Shown: positions 36,850-47,015 of the stretch, piece after piece | How the letters are laid out: each line of letters begins with the position of its first letter | Position numbering within the stretch: the first letter of the stretch is position 1 | Origin: Actinobacillus minor NM305 | GTDB lineage: Bacteria; Pseudomonadota; Gammaproteobacteria; Enterobacterales; Pasteurellaceae | Direction of reading: 5' to 3' | DNA length: 64,000 nucleotides | Assembly: GCF_000175195.1 (NCBI RefSeq) | Contig: NZ_ACQL01000085.1 | Location: forward strand, 1 to 64,000 | Made by a program: the position numbers and the translations under genes | Notes under the pieces: model-generated | The model's database searches: none | What the model saw: the letters and a program-made list of their open reading frames with translations, nothing else | What the model was told of the DNA's origin: nothing

Positions 36850-37662
36850 TTATTTACCCAAAAGAATACCCATTTGCGCTAAAGGCTCACCTAATTTATT
36901 CACCGCTTCCGCCAGTGCTTTAATGTCTTTATCGGTTAAATCTGTATAAGGCACATAATCATAGCCGTCTTTTGATTTATTATGTTTCGCCAATAACACA
37001 TTCACATCTTGGAAGCGATCAGCAATCTCTTTTGCCAATTTTGCATCTTTTTTCTCTAATTTTGCCTTAAAGATCTCATAAATTTTTTCCGCCCCTTCAA
37101 TGTTGGCTTTGAAATCATAAAGGTCAGTTTTTGAGAAAATTTCTTCTTCGCCCGTTACTTTTGTGGTGGAGACTTCATTTAACAAATCCACCGCACCGGT
37201 AATCATTAAATCAGGGGTGACTTCCGCCGTTGGAATTTTCGCACGTAACTCTTTCACATCTTTAACTAACTGATCAGCGGTCGCTTCTGTGCCTTTTGTG
37301 GTATTTTGCTCCCAAAGCACTTTTTCAATTTTATGGAAACCCGACCAATCTTTCTCGGTTTTCCCTTCTTCAGTTAAATCGGCAAGACGGGCATCAATAC
37401 GCGGGTCTAAATCGCCAAAACTCTCTGCAATTGGCTCTGAACGCTCAAAGTACATACGTGCAAGCGGATAGATTTTTTTCGCATTTTGCACATCGCCGGT
37501 TTTTAAATATTCCACAAATTTCTCGGTATCTGTCACTAATTGATCGATTTGCCCAACGACAAATTCCTTATAAGTTTGGGTTTCTTTCGATAAATCCGTT
37601 GCAAAGACTGAACTAGCAACAAATAAACTTGAAATCGCAAGGGTGAGAGATTTTAAACGCAT
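36850..37662 (-). CDS. efeO: EfeO/EfeM-like periplasmic iron-binding protein (imelysin family)
   Basis: Protein of 270 residues with a signal peptide (MRLKSLTLAISSLFVASSVFA). It has the M75/imelysin motif HxxE in SGFHKIEKVLWEQ. The cupredoxin domain of E. coli EfeO is missing, so this is the short EfeM form. It should bind iron in the periplasm and pass it to the FTR1 permease. A Fur-type palindrome lies 36 bp upstream. Confidence 0.9.
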   Translation of the reverse strand: MRLKSLTLAISSLFVASSVFATDLSKETQTYKEFVVGQIDQLVTDTEKFVEYLKTGDVQNAKKIYPLARMYFERSEPIAESFGDLDPRIDARLADLTEEGKTEKDWSGFHKIEKVLWEQNTTKGTEATADQLVKDVKELRAKIPTAEVTPDLMITGAVDLLNEVSTTKVTGEEEIFSKTDLYDFKANIEGAEKIYEIFKAKLEKKDAKLAKEIADRFQDVNVLLAKHNKSKDGYDYVPYTDLTDKDIKALAEAVNKLGEPLAQMGILLGK

Positions 37663-37697
37663 AGAAAGCTCCTTTAGTTACAATCAAGAAATGAAAT

Positions 37698-37716
37698 TTA
37701 TTCTCAATAAGAATAA
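37698..37716 (-). promoter_or_regulatory. Fur box ahead of the iron uptake operon
   Basis: A 19-bp 9-1-9 inverted repeat, TTATTCTCA-A-TAAGAATAA, with eight of nine positions symmetric. It is AT-rich and placed at the expected promoter position, so iron-dependent repression is likely. Confidence 0.65.
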
Positions 37717-37829
37717 GGTTTTTACTTAACGTTTGCAAGCAAATTGAATAAAAATAAAGCGGAAGGAGATAAAAGAGACAAAAGAAAAACCGCCTGTTAT
37801 TTTGCAATAACAAGGCGGTTAGAATTTGA

Positions 37830-37919
37830 TGGCGGAGGAAGTGAGATTCGAACTCACGGAGGGCGTAAACCCTCGCCGGTTTTCAAGACCGGTGCCTTCA
37901 ACCACTCGACCATTCCTCC
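37830..37919 (-). tRNA. tRNA-Ser (UGA anticodon)
   Basis: The 5' arm GGAGGAA pairs with TTCCTCC at the 3' end, followed by G and an encoded CCA (37832-37830). The anticodon arm is CCGGTCT-TGA-AAACCGG. A long variable arm (GAGGGTTTACGCCCTC) marks the serine class, and TTCGAATC forms the T loop. It lies between the iron operon and trmA. Confidence 0.96.
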
Positions 37920-38017
37920 GTTGAAAACGAGCGAAATATTATCGATTTATTTCACGCAGGTCAAGTAAAACTTGATAAAGTTTATCTAATTGCTATTTTT
38001 TTGAGCTTTTAATAAGC

Positions 38018-39127
38018 TTAGCTTCGTTTTATGAGCCAAACACCACTTTCAATATGATGAGTAAATGGAAATTGGTCAAATAATGCAGCGCGTTCAATGC
38101 GATGAGTTTGAGAAAGTTGTTGTAAATTTTCTGCCAGCGTATTTGGGTTACAAGAGATATATAAAATACGCTCGTAACCTTGCACCATATTAAGAGTATC
38201 TGGATCAAGCCCTGCTCTTGGAGGATCAACAAAGATCGTATTGCAATCGTAGCTTTTGAGATCAATACCTTTTAAGCGATTAAATTCCCGCACACCATTC
38301 ATCGCTTGAGTAAATTCTTCGGCAGACATTCGGATGATTTGTAAGTTATCAATACCATTTTGCTCAATGTTATATTGGGCTGATTGAACCGAAGATTTTG
38401 AAATTTCGGTGGCTAACACTTTTCTGAAATTCTCAGCTAATGCAATTGAAAAATTACCATTTCCACAATAAAGCTCAAGCAAATCACCTTGACTATTTTG
38501 TGTGCAACTTCTTGCCCATTCCAACATTTTAATGTTCATTTCCGCATTAGGTTGAGTAAAGCTATTTTCAACTTGGCGATAAACATAATTTTTGCCGTGA
38601 ATAGGTAGCACTTCCTCAACATAGTCGTAATCAAGAGCAATTTTTTGTTTGGTTGCACGACCAATCAGTTGAATACGAAATCCTTGTTCAGTGAGGCGAT
38701 GTTTCAGCAATTTGGCTTGTTCAACCCACTCTTCATTAAGCGCTTTGTGATAAAGCAAAGAAACCGCAATTTCTCCGCTTAAAGTGCTGAGGTAATCGAT
38801 CTGAAACAGTTTACGGGTTAGTAATTCATTGCCTTGAATTTCAGCTAAAAGCGATTGCATCATTTTGTTGATGAGTTCATTAGCAATCGGGAATTGATCA
38901 ACACGATAGCGCTGTTTGGTTTCAGGATCGAACATAATATGATATAGCTCGTTTTCCCCTTTTTCATTTTTATCGTGCCAAACACGAAATTCAGCACGCA
39001 TGCGGAAATGTTGTGGTTTTGAAGCAAAAACTTCTAACTCAGGTGCTTGGAAAGGAGAAAGTAAAGCGGTTAAATTTGCTACTTTTTTTGCAAGTAAATC
39101 GGCGTATTGTTCGGTTGCTAAGATCAT
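38018..39127 (-). CDS. trmA: tRNA (uracil(54)-C5)-methyltransferase
   Basis: Makes m5U54 (ribothymidine) in tRNA with SAM. About 369 residues from the ATG at 39127 ([15 protein letters not shown]), near the 366 of E. coli. SAM motif [16 protein letters not shown], catalytic region [12 protein letters not shown], and the nucleophile in [15 protein letters not shown] are present. The in-frame upstream ATG at 39199 would add a leader with no homology and overlap nothing useful. Confidence 0.95.
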   Translation of the reverse strand: MILATEQYADLLAKKVANLTALLSPFQAPELEVFASKPQHFRMRAEFRVWHDKNEKGENELYHIMFDPETKQRYRVDQFPIANELINKMMQSLLAEIQGNELLTRKLFQIDYLSTLSGEIAVSLLYHKALNEEWVEQAKLLKHRLTEQGFRIQLIGRATKQKIALDYDYVEEVLPIHGKNYVYRQVENSFTQPNAEMNIKMLEWARSCTQNSQGDLLELYCGNGNFSIALAENFRKVLATEISKSSVQSAQYNIEQNGIDNLQIIRMSAEEFTQAMNGVREFNRLKGIDLKSYDCNTIFVDPPRAGLDPDTLNMVQGYERILYISCNPNTLAENLQQLSQTHRIERAALFDQFPFTHHIESGVWLIKRS

Positions 39128-39201
39128 ATTAAAAATGGAATTGCGGTATTTAATAAAAAAACAAGGTGCAAAAATGCACCCTATCTTCAAGAAAAACAAA
39201 T

Positions 39202-39534
39202 TTATTCAGCTGCGCTGAAATCATCTCCAGCATCGCTACCAGCGTTACCGGAAAGGGTGTAAATGCGTTTAGATTTACTGGTTAGAGAACGATATTTTAA
39301 CCACGCTTTCTCAATGATGCTTTCTGCGATTTCATCGCCTTTCATCACAGCAACAAAACGTTCTTCTTCAGCGGTTTTAGCTTTACGTTCCCCAGTTTCT
39401 AATGCTAAACACGCTTGACCATATTGTTCTAAGGTTTGCGCTTCACGAATAGTATAATCGCCGTGGCGAGCAAAACCACGTGGGTAATTTTTATCATCGA
39501 AGTAACGACGAGTTACGCTAAAACTTTCTGCCAT
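39202..39534 (-). CDS. maoP: Macrodomain Ori protein MaoP (DUF413)
   Basis: Protein of 110 residues. [20 protein letters not shown] and [19 protein letters not shown] match YifE/MaoP closely, and KRIYTLSGN lies near the C-terminus. In E. coli MaoP and its site maoS organise the Ori macrodomain. It may mark origin-proximal DNA, but nothing else here confirms that. GAGG precedes the ATG. Confidence 0.9.
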   Translation of the reverse strand: MAESFSVTRRYFDDKNYPRGFARHGDYTIREAQTLEQYGQACLALETGERKAKTAEEERFVAVMKGDEIAESIIEKAWLKYRSLTSKSKRIYTLSGNAGSDAGDDFSAAE

Positions 39535-39696
39535 AATGTGCCTCTTTTTTATACAAATGCAAAAATCTAAAATCGGTCGTCCATTAAAGCAAGGAATAAA
39601 AACAAGGTCAAGATTTAATGTTGGTAAGCGGTCGTTTTCTCTTAAAATTTTACATATAATGCCATTATTTGTTGAAATTCAGGGTTAAATTATTCT

Positions 39697-40551
39697 ATGA
39701 AATATACTTTGCTCCTCTTTTTCAGGGTGTTTATAAAACGTGCAGAACAAAATCAATTACCCGTTACGGCAGGGTATTTAACCTATAATACAATGTTAGC
39801 GATGGTGCCGTTGATTATGGTGGTTTTTTCAGTGTTTACCATTTTTCCATTTTTTACCGAGGCGACCGAGCAACTTAAATCTTTTATTTATGATAATTTT
39901 GCACCGAATATAGGCGATGTTGTTCAACAAAATTTAGATAGCTTTGTGAATAATTCTAAGCAAATGGGAATTGTGAGTACCATTGGTTTAGTGGTGGTCG
40001 CATTAATGTTGATCCACAACGTAGATAAAGCATTAAATGGGCTATGGCACGAACCACGCAAGCGGTCGATTTTCATTTCATTTTTACTGTATGCCGTGAT
40101 TTTAGTGCTTGCTCCCCTTGTTGCAGGGGTTAGCATTGCAATTACCTCTTACATAATGTCGTTAAGTTTATTTAATGAAGTAGCAACATTTTCGCTAACC
40201 ACAACATTACTGAACTACACGCCTTTTTTACTGATTTGGTTATTATTTACTTTGATTTATAAATTTGTTCCTAATACACCGGTCAAATTTAAACACGCTT
40301 GTATGGGAGCATTGTTTGCAGGGATCTTCTTTACGTTAGGGAAACAAGCCTTTATTTGGTATATCACAACATTTCCTTCTTATCAGGCGATTTATGGTGC
40401 ATTAGCGGTATTGCCCATTATGTTGCTATGGATACACCTCAGCTGGCAAGTGGTCTTATTAGGCGGACAATTTGCCGCCGTATTAAAAGAACTCGAAATG
40501 ATTAAACAGGAGAAAAAAGACAAAAATGATAGCATTAATTCAACGTGTTAA
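39697..40551 (+). CDS. YihY/virulence factor BrkB family membrane protein
   Basis: Inner membrane protein of 284 residues in the UPF0761/YihY family, with about six membrane segments. Diagnostic stretches are [39 protein letters not shown] and [20 protein letters not shown]. The old RNase BN label is not supported for this family. The 3' end overlaps dtd by 26 bp. Confidence 0.9.
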   Translation: MKYTLLLFFRVFIKRAEQNQLPVTAGYLTYNTMLAMVPLIMVVFSVFTIFPFFTEATEQLKSFIYDNFAPNIGDVVQQNLDSFVNNSKQMGIVSTIGLVVVALMLIHNVDKALNGLWHEPRKRSIFISFLLYAVILVLAPLVAGVSIAITSYIMSLSLFNEVATFSLTTTLLNYTPFLLIWLLFTLIYKFVPNTPVKFKHACMGALFAGIFFTLGKQAFIWYITTFPSYQAIYGALAVLPIMLLWIHLSWQVVLLGGQFAAVLKELEMIKQEKKDKNDSINSTC

Positions 40552-40960
40552 ATGGGCAAAGGTTGAGGTAGAAGACCGAATTGTGGGCGAAATTGATCAC
40601 GGTTTATTGGTTTTATTGGGCGTAGAGCAAGGCGATGATCAGGCAAAATCCGACCGTTTATTAGAAAAGGTGCTACATTATCGTGTCTTTGCTGATGATC
40701 AAGGTAAAATGAACCTGAATGTTCAACAAGCCGGCGGCAGTGTATTGGTCGTTTCTCAATTTACGTTAGCGGCAGATACGCAGAAAGGGCTACGCCCAAG
40801 TTTTTCACGTGGTGCGCATCCGAGTGAGGCAAATGCATTATATGAGTACTTTTGCCGCCAATCTGCAGAAAAAATTACAACACAAACAGGCGAATTTGCG
40901 GCAGATATGCAAGTAAGTTTGCAAAATGATGGACCTGTAACTTTTTGGTTACAGGTTTAG
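40526..40960 (+). CDS. dtd: D-aminoacyl-tRNA deacylase
   Basis: Removes D-amino acids wrongly loaded on tRNA. The 144-residue protein has the DTD cores [34 protein letters not shown] (the SQFTLA motif) and, near the C-terminus, [11 protein letters not shown] (the Gly-cisPro region). It overlaps the yihY-type gene, an arrangement also seen in enterobacteria. Confidence 0.96.
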   Translation: MIALIQRVKWAKVEVEDRIVGEIDHGLLVLLGVEQGDDQAKSDRLLEKVLHYRVFADDQGKMNLNVQQAGGSVLVVSQFTLAADTQKGLRPSFSRGAHPSEANALYEYFCRQSAEKITTQTGEFAADMQVSLQNDGPVTFWLQV

Positions 40961-40999
40961 TGAGATTGAATTTCTAGTGGAAAAGAATGGCGTTCTATG

Positions 41000-41272
41000 T
41001 TAGGGTCTGTTTAGCTTTCAATAAAAGGCAGCGACGGAGCTTATTTTTTGCCCAATCAAGGCGAAAAAACTGCCGTTTAGTTATTCTAAACAAAGTTTTT
41101 TTAACGCAGAGTGGGCAAAAAAGAAGCCCGTCCCTTCGGGTTGTGCCTAAAAAAGCCCTCGCCGTCGTTGTAAAACTTGTCAATAGTCCCGCTATTAACG
41201 GCGTTTTACGCCTAGCCGAGGGCTTTTTTAGACGACAACGCAGCTTTTTATTGAAAGCTAAACAGACCCTAA
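41000..41272. mobile_element. 273-bp MITE-like element with 27-bp perfect terminal inverted repeats
   Basis: TTAGGGTCTGTTTAGCTTTC and seven further bases at 41000-41026 recur exactly inverted at 41246-41272. Counting GGG...CCC as the ends leaves TA on each side, like the TA duplication of IS630/mariner-type elements. The interior has a further inverted pair around AAAAAAGCCCTCG (41149-41161) and CGAGGGCTTTTTT. No transposase is encoded. It lies between dtd and dapD, between half-stems GGAAAAGA (40979) and TCTTTTCC (41280) that may be a split older terminator. Confidence 0.75.
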
Positions 41273-41320
41273 ACTAGGCGTCTTTTCCCTTTTATTTATC
41301 TGTTATTAAGGAACACAACA

Positions 41321-42145
41321 ATGTCTTTACAAGCAATTATTGAAGCGGCATTTGAACGCCGTGCTGAAATTACACCAAAAACAGTTGATGCAGAAACACG
41401 TACTGCGATTGAAGAGGTTATCAAAGGTTTAGATAACGGCTCTTTACGTGTTGCAGAAAAAATTGATGGCGAATGGGTTGTAAACCAATGGGTGAAAAAA
41501 GCGGTATTACTTTCATTCCGTATCAATGATAATGAAGTGATCGATGGCGCAGAAACAAAATATTACGATAAAGTGCCAACAAAATATGGTCAATATACCG
41601 AAGAACAATTTAAAGCTGACGGCATCCGTGCTGTACCGGGTGCTGTTGTTCGTCAAGGTTCACACATTGAGAAAAACGTGGTGTTAATGCCATCATTCGT
41701 AAACATCGGCGCTTATGTTGGCGAAGGTACAATGGTGGACACTTGGGTAACAGTGGGTTCTTGTGCACAAATCGGTAAAAACGTGCATTTATCAGGTGGC
41801 GTGGGTATCGGCGGTGTGTTAGAGCCGTTACAAGCAAACCCAACGATTATCGGTGATAACTGCTTTATTGGTGCGCGTTCTGAAATCGTAGAAGGTGTGA
41901 TTGTTGAAGACGGTTGTGTGATCTCAATGGGTGTATTCATTGGTCAATCAACACGAATTTATGACCGTGAAACAGGCGAAATTTACTACGGACGTGTACC
42001 GGCCGGCTCTGTAGTGGTTTCAGGTAGCCTTCCTGCAAAAGATGGTTCACACAGCTTATACTGTGCAGTGATCGTGAAAAAAGTGGATGCGAAAACCTTA
42101 GGTAAAGTGGGTCTTAACGACTTATTACGTTCTATCGAAGAGTAA
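41321..42145 (+). CDS. dapD: Tetrahydrodipicolinate N-succinyltransferase
   Basis: Lysine and meso-diaminopimelate pathway enzyme. 274 residues with a left-handed beta-helix of hexapeptide repeats ([33 protein letters not shown], in order) and the ending ADAKTL-like [38 protein letters not shown] precedes the helix. The length matches E. coli DapD. Its promoter region is limited by the MITE-like element 48 bp upstream. Confidence 0.97.
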   Translation: MSLQAIIEAAFERRAEITPKTVDAETRTAIEEVIKGLDNGSLRVAEKIDGEWVVNQWVKKAVLLSFRINDNEVIDGAETKYYDKVPTKYGQYTEEQFKADGIRAVPGAVVRQGSHIEKNVVLMPSFVNIGAYVGEGTMVDTWVTVGSCAQIGKNVHLSGGVGIGGVLEPLQANPTIIGDNCFIGARSEIVEGVIVEDGCVISMGVFIGQSTRIYDRETGEIYYGRVPAGSVVVSGSLPAKDGSHSLYCAVIVKKVDAKTLGKVGLNDLLRSIEE

Positions 42146-42160
42146 TTTTCGCACTGAATG

Positions 42161-42189
42161 GCACAAGCAACGGCTTGTGCCTCTTTTTT
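42161..42189 (+). terminator. Terminator after dapD
   Basis: GCACAAGC, loop AACG, GCTTGTGC, then CTCTTTTTT; it ends 12 bp before bioB. Confidence 0.85.
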
Positions 42190-42200
42190 GGAGATCTTGT

Positions 42201-43208
42201 ATGACGACCTATTCGCTACGTTTAAAAGCCAAAAATGAGCTCACGCCGCATCCAACGGCACAATATTGGCGTAAATGCCAAGTTGAAGAACTTTTTGATT
42301 TGCCTTTTATGGACTTAGTTTTTCGGGCGGCAGAAATTCATCGACAACATTTTGATCCAAATGCCATTCAACTTTCTACGCTACTTTCCATTAAAACGGG
42401 CGGTTGCGCTGAAGATTGTGAGTATTGCCCACAATCTGCCCGCTATGACACGGGTGTTGAAAAGCAAAGTATGCTTGATGTGAACTATATTGTTGAGAAA
42501 GCCCAAATTGCCAAGGCTCGAGGCGCAAGCCGTTTTTGTATGGGTGCTGCGTGGCGAGGTCCAAAACCTAAAGATATTGAAACGGTTTCCGCCATCATTA
42601 AAGCGGTCAAATCCCTAGGTTTAGAAACCTGCGGTACTTTCGGTATGTTAGAAGAAGGTATGGCGGAAGATTTAAAAGAAGCCGGGTTAGATTACTACAA
42701 TCATAATTTAGATACCGATCCGGAACGTTATCATCAGGTCATTCATACTCGTTCTCACGATGATCGAATGGATACATTAGGTAAAGTGCGCTCTGCAGGG
42801 TTAAAAATCTGTTGCGGCGGTATTGTGGGTATGAATGAAACAAGAGCGGAAAGAGCAGGGCTTATCGCCAGTTTAGCCAATCTTGATCCTCAACCGGAAA
42901 GCGTACCAATTAACCAATTGGTTAAAGTGGCAGGCACACCACTTGAGAATGCAGAAGACCTAGATTGGACAGAATTCGTGAGAACCATTGCCGTTGCGCG
43001 CATTACGATGCCAAAAAGTTATGTTCGCCTTTCAGCTGGACGCAGCAATATGCCGGAAGCTATGCAAGCCTTATGTTTTATGGCCGGCGCAAACTCAATC
43101 TTTTACGGGGATAAATTATTAACGACCGAAAACCCAGAAGAAGATGGCGATAGAGTACTAATGGAAAAATTGAATTTATACCCATTAAGCTGTTCGAATG
43201 CTGAATGA
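42201..43208 (+). CDS. bioB: Biotin synthase
   Basis: Radical SAM enzyme that inserts sulfur into dethiobiotin. The 335-residue protein has the CxxxCxxC cluster at C69, C73 and C76 ([13 protein letters not shown]). [24 protein letters not shown] and [14 protein letters not shown], which holds the Arg of the [2Fe-2S] site, follow. The ATG at 42201 has GGAG upstream; the in-frame ATG at 42177 lies in the dapD terminator. No other bio gene is adjacent. Confidence 0.96.
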   Translation: MTTYSLRLKAKNELTPHPTAQYWRKCQVEELFDLPFMDLVFRAAEIHRQHFDPNAIQLSTLLSIKTGGCAEDCEYCPQSARYDTGVEKQSMLDVNYIVEKAQIAKARGASRFCMGAAWRGPKPKDIETVSAIIKAVKSLGLETCGTFGMLEEGMAEDLKEAGLDYYNHNLDTDPERYHQVIHTRSHDDRMDTLGKVRSAGLKICCGGIVGMNETRAERAGLIASLANLDPQPESVPINQLVKVAGTPLENAEDLDWTEFVRTIAVARITMPKSYVRLSAGRSNMPEAMQALCFMAGANSIFYGDKLLTTENPEEDGDRVLMEKLNLYPLSCSNAE

Positions 43209-43254
43209 TACTTGCAAAATCTTGCTCATTTTTAACCGCTTGTAAGGAAATACA

Positions 43255-43698
43255 ATGAAAAAAATCTTGTTATTAAACGGCCCTAATTTAAATATGCTCG
43301 GTAAGCGAGAGCCTCATATTTATGGATCACAAACCTTAGCCGATATTGAAAACCACCTCCAACAATTAGCCGAAGCGAGAGGTTATTGCCTAGAGTATTT
43401 TCAAGCAAATGGGGAAGAGCCGATTATTAACCGTATTCATCAAGCATTCCAAAATACCGATTTTATTATTATTAACCCTGGTGCTTTTACTCATACAAGT
43501 GTTGCTATTCGCGATGCTTTATTAGCGGTTGCAATTCCTTTTGTCGAGGTGCATTTATCAAATGTTCACGCCCGAGAGCCGTTTCGTCATCACTCTTATT
43601 TAAGCGATGTGGCAAAAGGCGTGATTTGTGGCTTAGGGGCAAAAGGGTATGAATATGCGCTGGATTTTGTGATTTCCCAATTAGAAAAAGAGAAATAA
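43255..43698 (+). CDS. aroQ: Type II 3-dehydroquinate dehydratase
   Basis: Shikimate pathway enzyme, dodecameric class. 147 residues with the signature [20 protein letters not shown] (active-site Tyr follows in IYG), [16 protein letters not shown] and [16 protein letters not shown] precedes the ATG. The GT32 gene follows within 3 bp. Confidence 0.97.
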   Translation: MKKILLLNGPNLNMLGKREPHIYGSQTLADIENHLQQLAEARGYCLEYFQANGEEPIINRIHQAFQNTDFIIINPGAFTHTSVAIRDALLAVAIPFVEVHLSNVHAREPFRHHSYLSDVAKGVICGLGAKGYEYALDFVISQLEKEK

Positions 43699-43700
43699 TT

Positions 43701-44483
43701 ATGGCAGTAAAATATGAAAAGTTGATTGTGGTATGCAATGGCTTATTCCGTTTATTAGGCAATATTGTCAAAATTTTAAGTTATCCATTTCACGCGGTTT
43801 TTCCCAAAAAACGTTTTACCATTCCGGAATTTAGCCCTGCGAAGCTAAAATCAGAAAGAACGGATAAAATTACGCCAATCATTTGGCAAACGAATTATTC
43901 AAATAAAGTTACACTTCCAATGTATTGTAACTACTTGTTTAACCGTTTAATGTCATTGAGTTATGACTATCGCTATGTGAGTACAGAAGCGCGTGAAGCC
44001 TATATCAAACAAAATGCTGATGAACGCATTTTTAACGCATATAGCAAATTAACTGATGGCGCAGCTCAGGCTGATTTTTGGCGAGTATTTACTTTATGGA
44101 AAGAAGGCGGTATTTATATTGATATCGATGGGCATTTAGTTTTCCCTCTTTCACAAATTATTCAGCCGAATGATAGCGAAGTGTTAATTAAACGCCGTGA
44201 TAAATACACAAATTTCTTTTTAGCGTGTGAAAAAGGTCATCCGATTATGCAACAGACCTTGGAAATTATCGTCAGTAACATTGAAAATCGCAGAATTGAA
44301 GGTGGTGTTTTTGTGATGACCGGACCTGATACACTTAATAGCGCAATCGGTAATCAACAAGTGAATACACGCCGAGATAAAGTAACTTGTGCGCAAGGGA
44401 CATTTACGAACGAGCATTTTCAATATATTGATAAACCTCGTAGTAAGTGGAACTACAAGAAGAATGAAGAGCTTTTAAAGTAG
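43701..44483 (+). CDS. Glycosyltransferase family 32 protein (DXD motif)
   Basis: Protein of 260 residues. [17 protein letters not shown] leads into [13 protein letters not shown], which contains the DXD sugar-nucleotide site of family 32 (Och1-like) transferases. [12 protein letters not shown] near residue 60 fits the family's IPKIIHQ-type entry motif. The basic N-terminal helix may contact membrane. It is coupled to aroQ, which gives no clue about the glycan. It could modify lipooligosaccharide, but the acceptor is unknown. Confidence 0.8.
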   Translation: MAVKYEKLIVVCNGLFRLLGNIVKILSYPFHAVFPKKRFTIPEFSPAKLKSERTDKITPIIWQTNYSNKVTLPMYCNYLFNRLMSLSYDYRYVSTEAREAYIKQNADERIFNAYSKLTDGAAQADFWRVFTLWKEGGIYIDIDGHLVFPLSQIIQPNDSEVLIKRRDKYTNFFLACEKGHPIMQQTLEIIVSNIENRRIEGGVFVMTGPDTLNSAIGNQQVNTRRDKVTCAQGTFTNEHFQYIDKPRSKWNYKKNEELLK

Positions 44484-44493
44484 GTAAAAACAA

Positions 44494-44531
44494 GCGGTCG
44501 GAATGGGCTAATTTATTGCAAATTCCGACCG
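44494..44531. terminator. Uptake-signal hairpin between convergent genes
   Basis: CGGTCGGAAT (44495-44504) pairs with ATTCCGACCG (44522-44531). The left arm belongs to a full ACAAGCGGTC uptake signal starting at 44490. Confidence 0.65.
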
Positions 44532-44556
44532 TTTCACTTTATGGAACTTTAGCGTT

Positions 44557-45732
44557 TTAAGCTTTCTTAGTTGTGTATTTTAATAAGAAATACCCCACAA
44601 TAGCCGAGATATTTGTCCCAATAAGAATACCTAACTGAGCCATTGGCAACAAGGTTTCATCAGTTTGATTATTGCCAAAAGCAAGAGAAGCAATAAAGAC
44701 GGACATGGTAAATCCGATACCACATAAAACGGCAATCGCAAAAATTTGTTTGAAATTGATTCCTTCAGGGAGTTTTGCCAATCTCAGTAGAACAGAAGCA
44801 TAACTGAAAAGGAAAACACCAACCGGTTTACCAATAATAAGTCCTAATGCAATCCCTAGCGGTAATGGTGAAGTTAGTTTTTCAAGGCTCATCCCTTCAA
44901 AAGATACGCCTGCATTTGAGAAGGCAAAGAGCGGTAAAATCACAAACGAGCACCATGGTGCTAAAATATGTTCTAAGTGATAAAGTGGCGTTTCACCATT
45001 TTTCCCACGTAACGGAATACAAAAACCAATAATAACGCCGGCTAAGGTGGCGTGCACCCCCGATTTAAGTACCGAAGCCCATAAAATAGAACCAATAATG
45101 GCATAGTTGATTAGACCCGTCACTTTGTAGCGGTTCATCGCAAATAAAATAAGAATAGCAATTGCGGCAATACTTAACGCAAGGGTACTCATCTCGTGCG
45201 AGAAGAAAAGCGCAATAACCACAATTGCCCCTAAGTCATCAATAATCGCTAGGGCAAGTAAGAACATTTTTAATGCTGGCGGCACTTGTTTGCTTAATAA
45301 AGCAACAATACCTAAAGCAAAGGCAATATCGGTTGCCATTGGAATTGCCCAACCACTCAAGTATTCTGGATTATTTTGGTTAATGAACCAATAAATCAGC
45401 GCCGGAACAACCATTCCACCAACAGCAGCGAAAGCAGGAAAAACTGCTTTTTGCACACTAGAAAGAGATCCTTCAAAAAGCTCACGTTTTACTTCTAATC
45501 CCACAAGAATAAAGAAAACCGCCATAAAGCCATCATTGATCCACATAAGAAGTGGCTTATCAATGCTAAATGCACCGATTTTTAAGATAACTTCAGTTTG
45601 TAAAAAGCTAAAGTAATGTGGGCTTAAACTGCTATTTGCAAAAATCATTGCTAGAATGGCAGATACTAATAATAAAATCCCTCCTGAGGATTCCATTTTA
45701 AGAAAATTTTGAATTTGCCTGATCATTTTCAC
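44557..45732 (-). CDS. nhaA: Na+/H+ antiporter NhaA
   Basis: Inner membrane antiporter of 391 residues for sodium and pH homeostasis. [20 protein letters not shown] is the typical N-terminus, and the ion site carries the paired aspartates in [32 protein letters not shown] and [15 protein letters not shown] are also diagnostic. Monocistronic, divergent from the EamA gene. Confidence 0.96.
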   Translation of the reverse strand: MKMIRQIQNFLKMESSGGILLLVSAILAMIFANSSLSPHYFSFLQTEVILKIGAFSIDKPLLMWINDGFMAVFFILVGLEVKRELFEGSLSSVQKAVFPAFAAVGGMVVPALIYWFINQNNPEYLSGWAIPMATDIAFALGIVALLSKQVPPALKMFLLALAIIDDLGAIVVIALFFSHEMSTLALSIAAIAILILFAMNRYKVTGLINYAIIGSILWASVLKSGVHATLAGVIIGFCIPLRGKNGETPLYHLEHILAPWCSFVILPLFAFSNAGVSFEGMSLEKLTSPLPLGIALGLIIGKPVGVFLFSYASVLLRLAKLPEGINFKQIFAIAVLCGIGFTMSVFIASLAFGNNQTDETLLPMAQLGILIGTNISAIVGYFLLKYTTKKA

Positions 45733-45868
45733 TCCTTTTTATGCTTATTCATCAATGAATTTAATTTATCTTATAACATTTTTTTAGCAAAATATCAGCT
45801 ATTTCAGGTATAAAGTTTGCTAAACTAGCACTCGACCGTTATTTTCTTATGCATCTTAGGGATGAATT

Positions 45869-46297
45869 ATGTCGAACCAATGGCTTTACTGGGCATTAGC
45901 TTCTGCAGTATTTGCTTCACTCACAGCAATTTTTGCGAAAGTAGGTTTACAAGGCGTAGACTCGGATTTTGCTACGTTTATTCGAACCGTTGTGATTATT
46001 TTGGCGCTTATTTTATTTTTAACCTACACGTCAAAATGGCAACCGTTAAGTTCATTAAGTAGTAAAAACTGGCTTTTTCTGGTGCTTTCAGGGTTAGCCA
46101 CGGGGGCATCTTGGCTAGCTTATTTTAAAGCCTTACAAATGGGCAATGCCTCACAAGTTGCGCCAATTGATAAATTCAGTTTGGTTTTAGTTGCGGTTTT
46201 TGCGGTAATATTTTTAGGCGAAAGACCGAGTAATCAAGATTGGCTGGGTATCGGTTTAGTGGCGGCTGGTGTGCTAACGTTAGCGTTAAAACGGTAA
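45869..46297 (+). CDS. EamA-domain half-size transporter
   Basis: Membrane protein of 142 residues containing one EamA domain with four or five spans (LYWALASAVFASLTAIFAKV, WLAYFKALQMGNASQVAPIDK, WLGIGLVAAGVLTLAL). Full drug/metabolite transporters have two such domains, so this one probably works as a dimer. Substrate unknown. The next gene starts 4 bp after its stop. Confidence 0.85.
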   Translation: MSNQWLYWALASAVFASLTAIFAKVGLQGVDSDFATFIRTVVIILALILFLTYTSKWQPLSSLSSKNWLFLVLSGLATGASWLAYFKALQMGNASQVAPIDKFSLVLVAVFAVIFLGERPSNQDWLGIGLVAAGVLTLALKR

Positions 46298-46301
46298 ACT
46301 T

Positions 46302-47006
46302 ATGACCATTTTTGATGTTGTATTTGCTCATCACGATGAGCCTATTGATGCTACAAATTTACCGCCTGCGAATTTAACCGAACGGCAATTAAAACGTTGG
46401 AAAAGCCGTCAAATGGCGGATTTCTTGTTGAGAAAATTATTTGAGAAGCATCATTTAGATGAGTGTTGGCTAGTCAATATTCAGCGTACAGAAAGTGGGC
46501 GTCCTTATGTAACATTGCCACATATTGATTTTAATATTACCCATTCAGGTGATTGGGTAGCGGTCATTTTTTCTTACTCTTTTACGAATGAAAAGAAAGC
46601 TGTTGGCATTGATTTAGAGCATCCGCAAAAGATACGGCGGTTTGAAGCATTAATTCGTCATTATGCTAATCCAGAGGAAATAGAGCAGCTGCTTGAAACC
46701 AATATAACTATTTTGCCGGAATTAGCCTCTCGTTTTTATTTGAGTTGGTGCTTGCGAGAAGCTGTATTAAAATCGCAAGGGGTCGGCATCGTTAAGCTAT
46801 CCGAAGTGCAACATCTGCCGGCAGATTATCAAATCAACACCGCATATAGCCCATCAGGGTATTTGATGTTTTATCATCAATTTCCCTTCTTTTTGGCTTA
46901 TTTTATGCAAGAAAGCGAACAAAGTATCCATCATTTATTTCAATGGAAAGCGGGAAAGTTGCAAAAAATTGAGCAATTTCAACCGCTTGTTTATCGTGTT
47001 AATTAG
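46302..47006 (+). CDS. 4'-phosphopantetheinyl transferase superfamily protein
   Basis: Protein of 234 residues. It carries the two Sfp-type motifs: KAVGIDLEHPQK with the magnesium Asp and Glu, and SWCLREAVLKSQGVGI, the WxxKEAxxK motif with Arg in place of the first Lys. FNITHSGDWVAVI is the typical CoA region. It should attach phosphopantetheine to a carrier protein, perhaps as an AcpT-type enzyme. No polyketide or peptide synthetase genes are nearby, so the target is open. Confidence 0.85.
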   Translation: MTIFDVVFAHHDEPIDATNLPPANLTERQLKRWKSRQMADFLLRKLFEKHHLDECWLVNIQRTESGRPYVTLPHIDFNITHSGDWVAVIFSYSFTNEKKAVGIDLEHPQKIRRFEALIRHYANPEEIEQLLETNITILPELASRFYLSWCLREAVLKSQGVGIVKLSEVQHLPADYQINTAYSPSGYLMFYHQFPFFLAYFMQESEQSIHHLFQWKAGKLQKIEQFQPLVYRVN

Positions 47007-47015
47007 GGAGTTTAT

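Noticed and set aside
37830-37919. tRNA-Ser as an integration site of a mobile island
   Set aside because: No integrase, no direct repeat of the tRNA 3' end and only ordinary genes on either side.
37744-37968. Open frame of 74 residues over the tRNA-Ser
   Set aside because: It is the translation of the antisense strand of the tRNA gene.
40987-41277. Open frames of about 96 and 62 residues on both strands
   Set aside because: They lie within the inverted-repeat element, read through its repeats, and have no ribosome site or protein-like composition.
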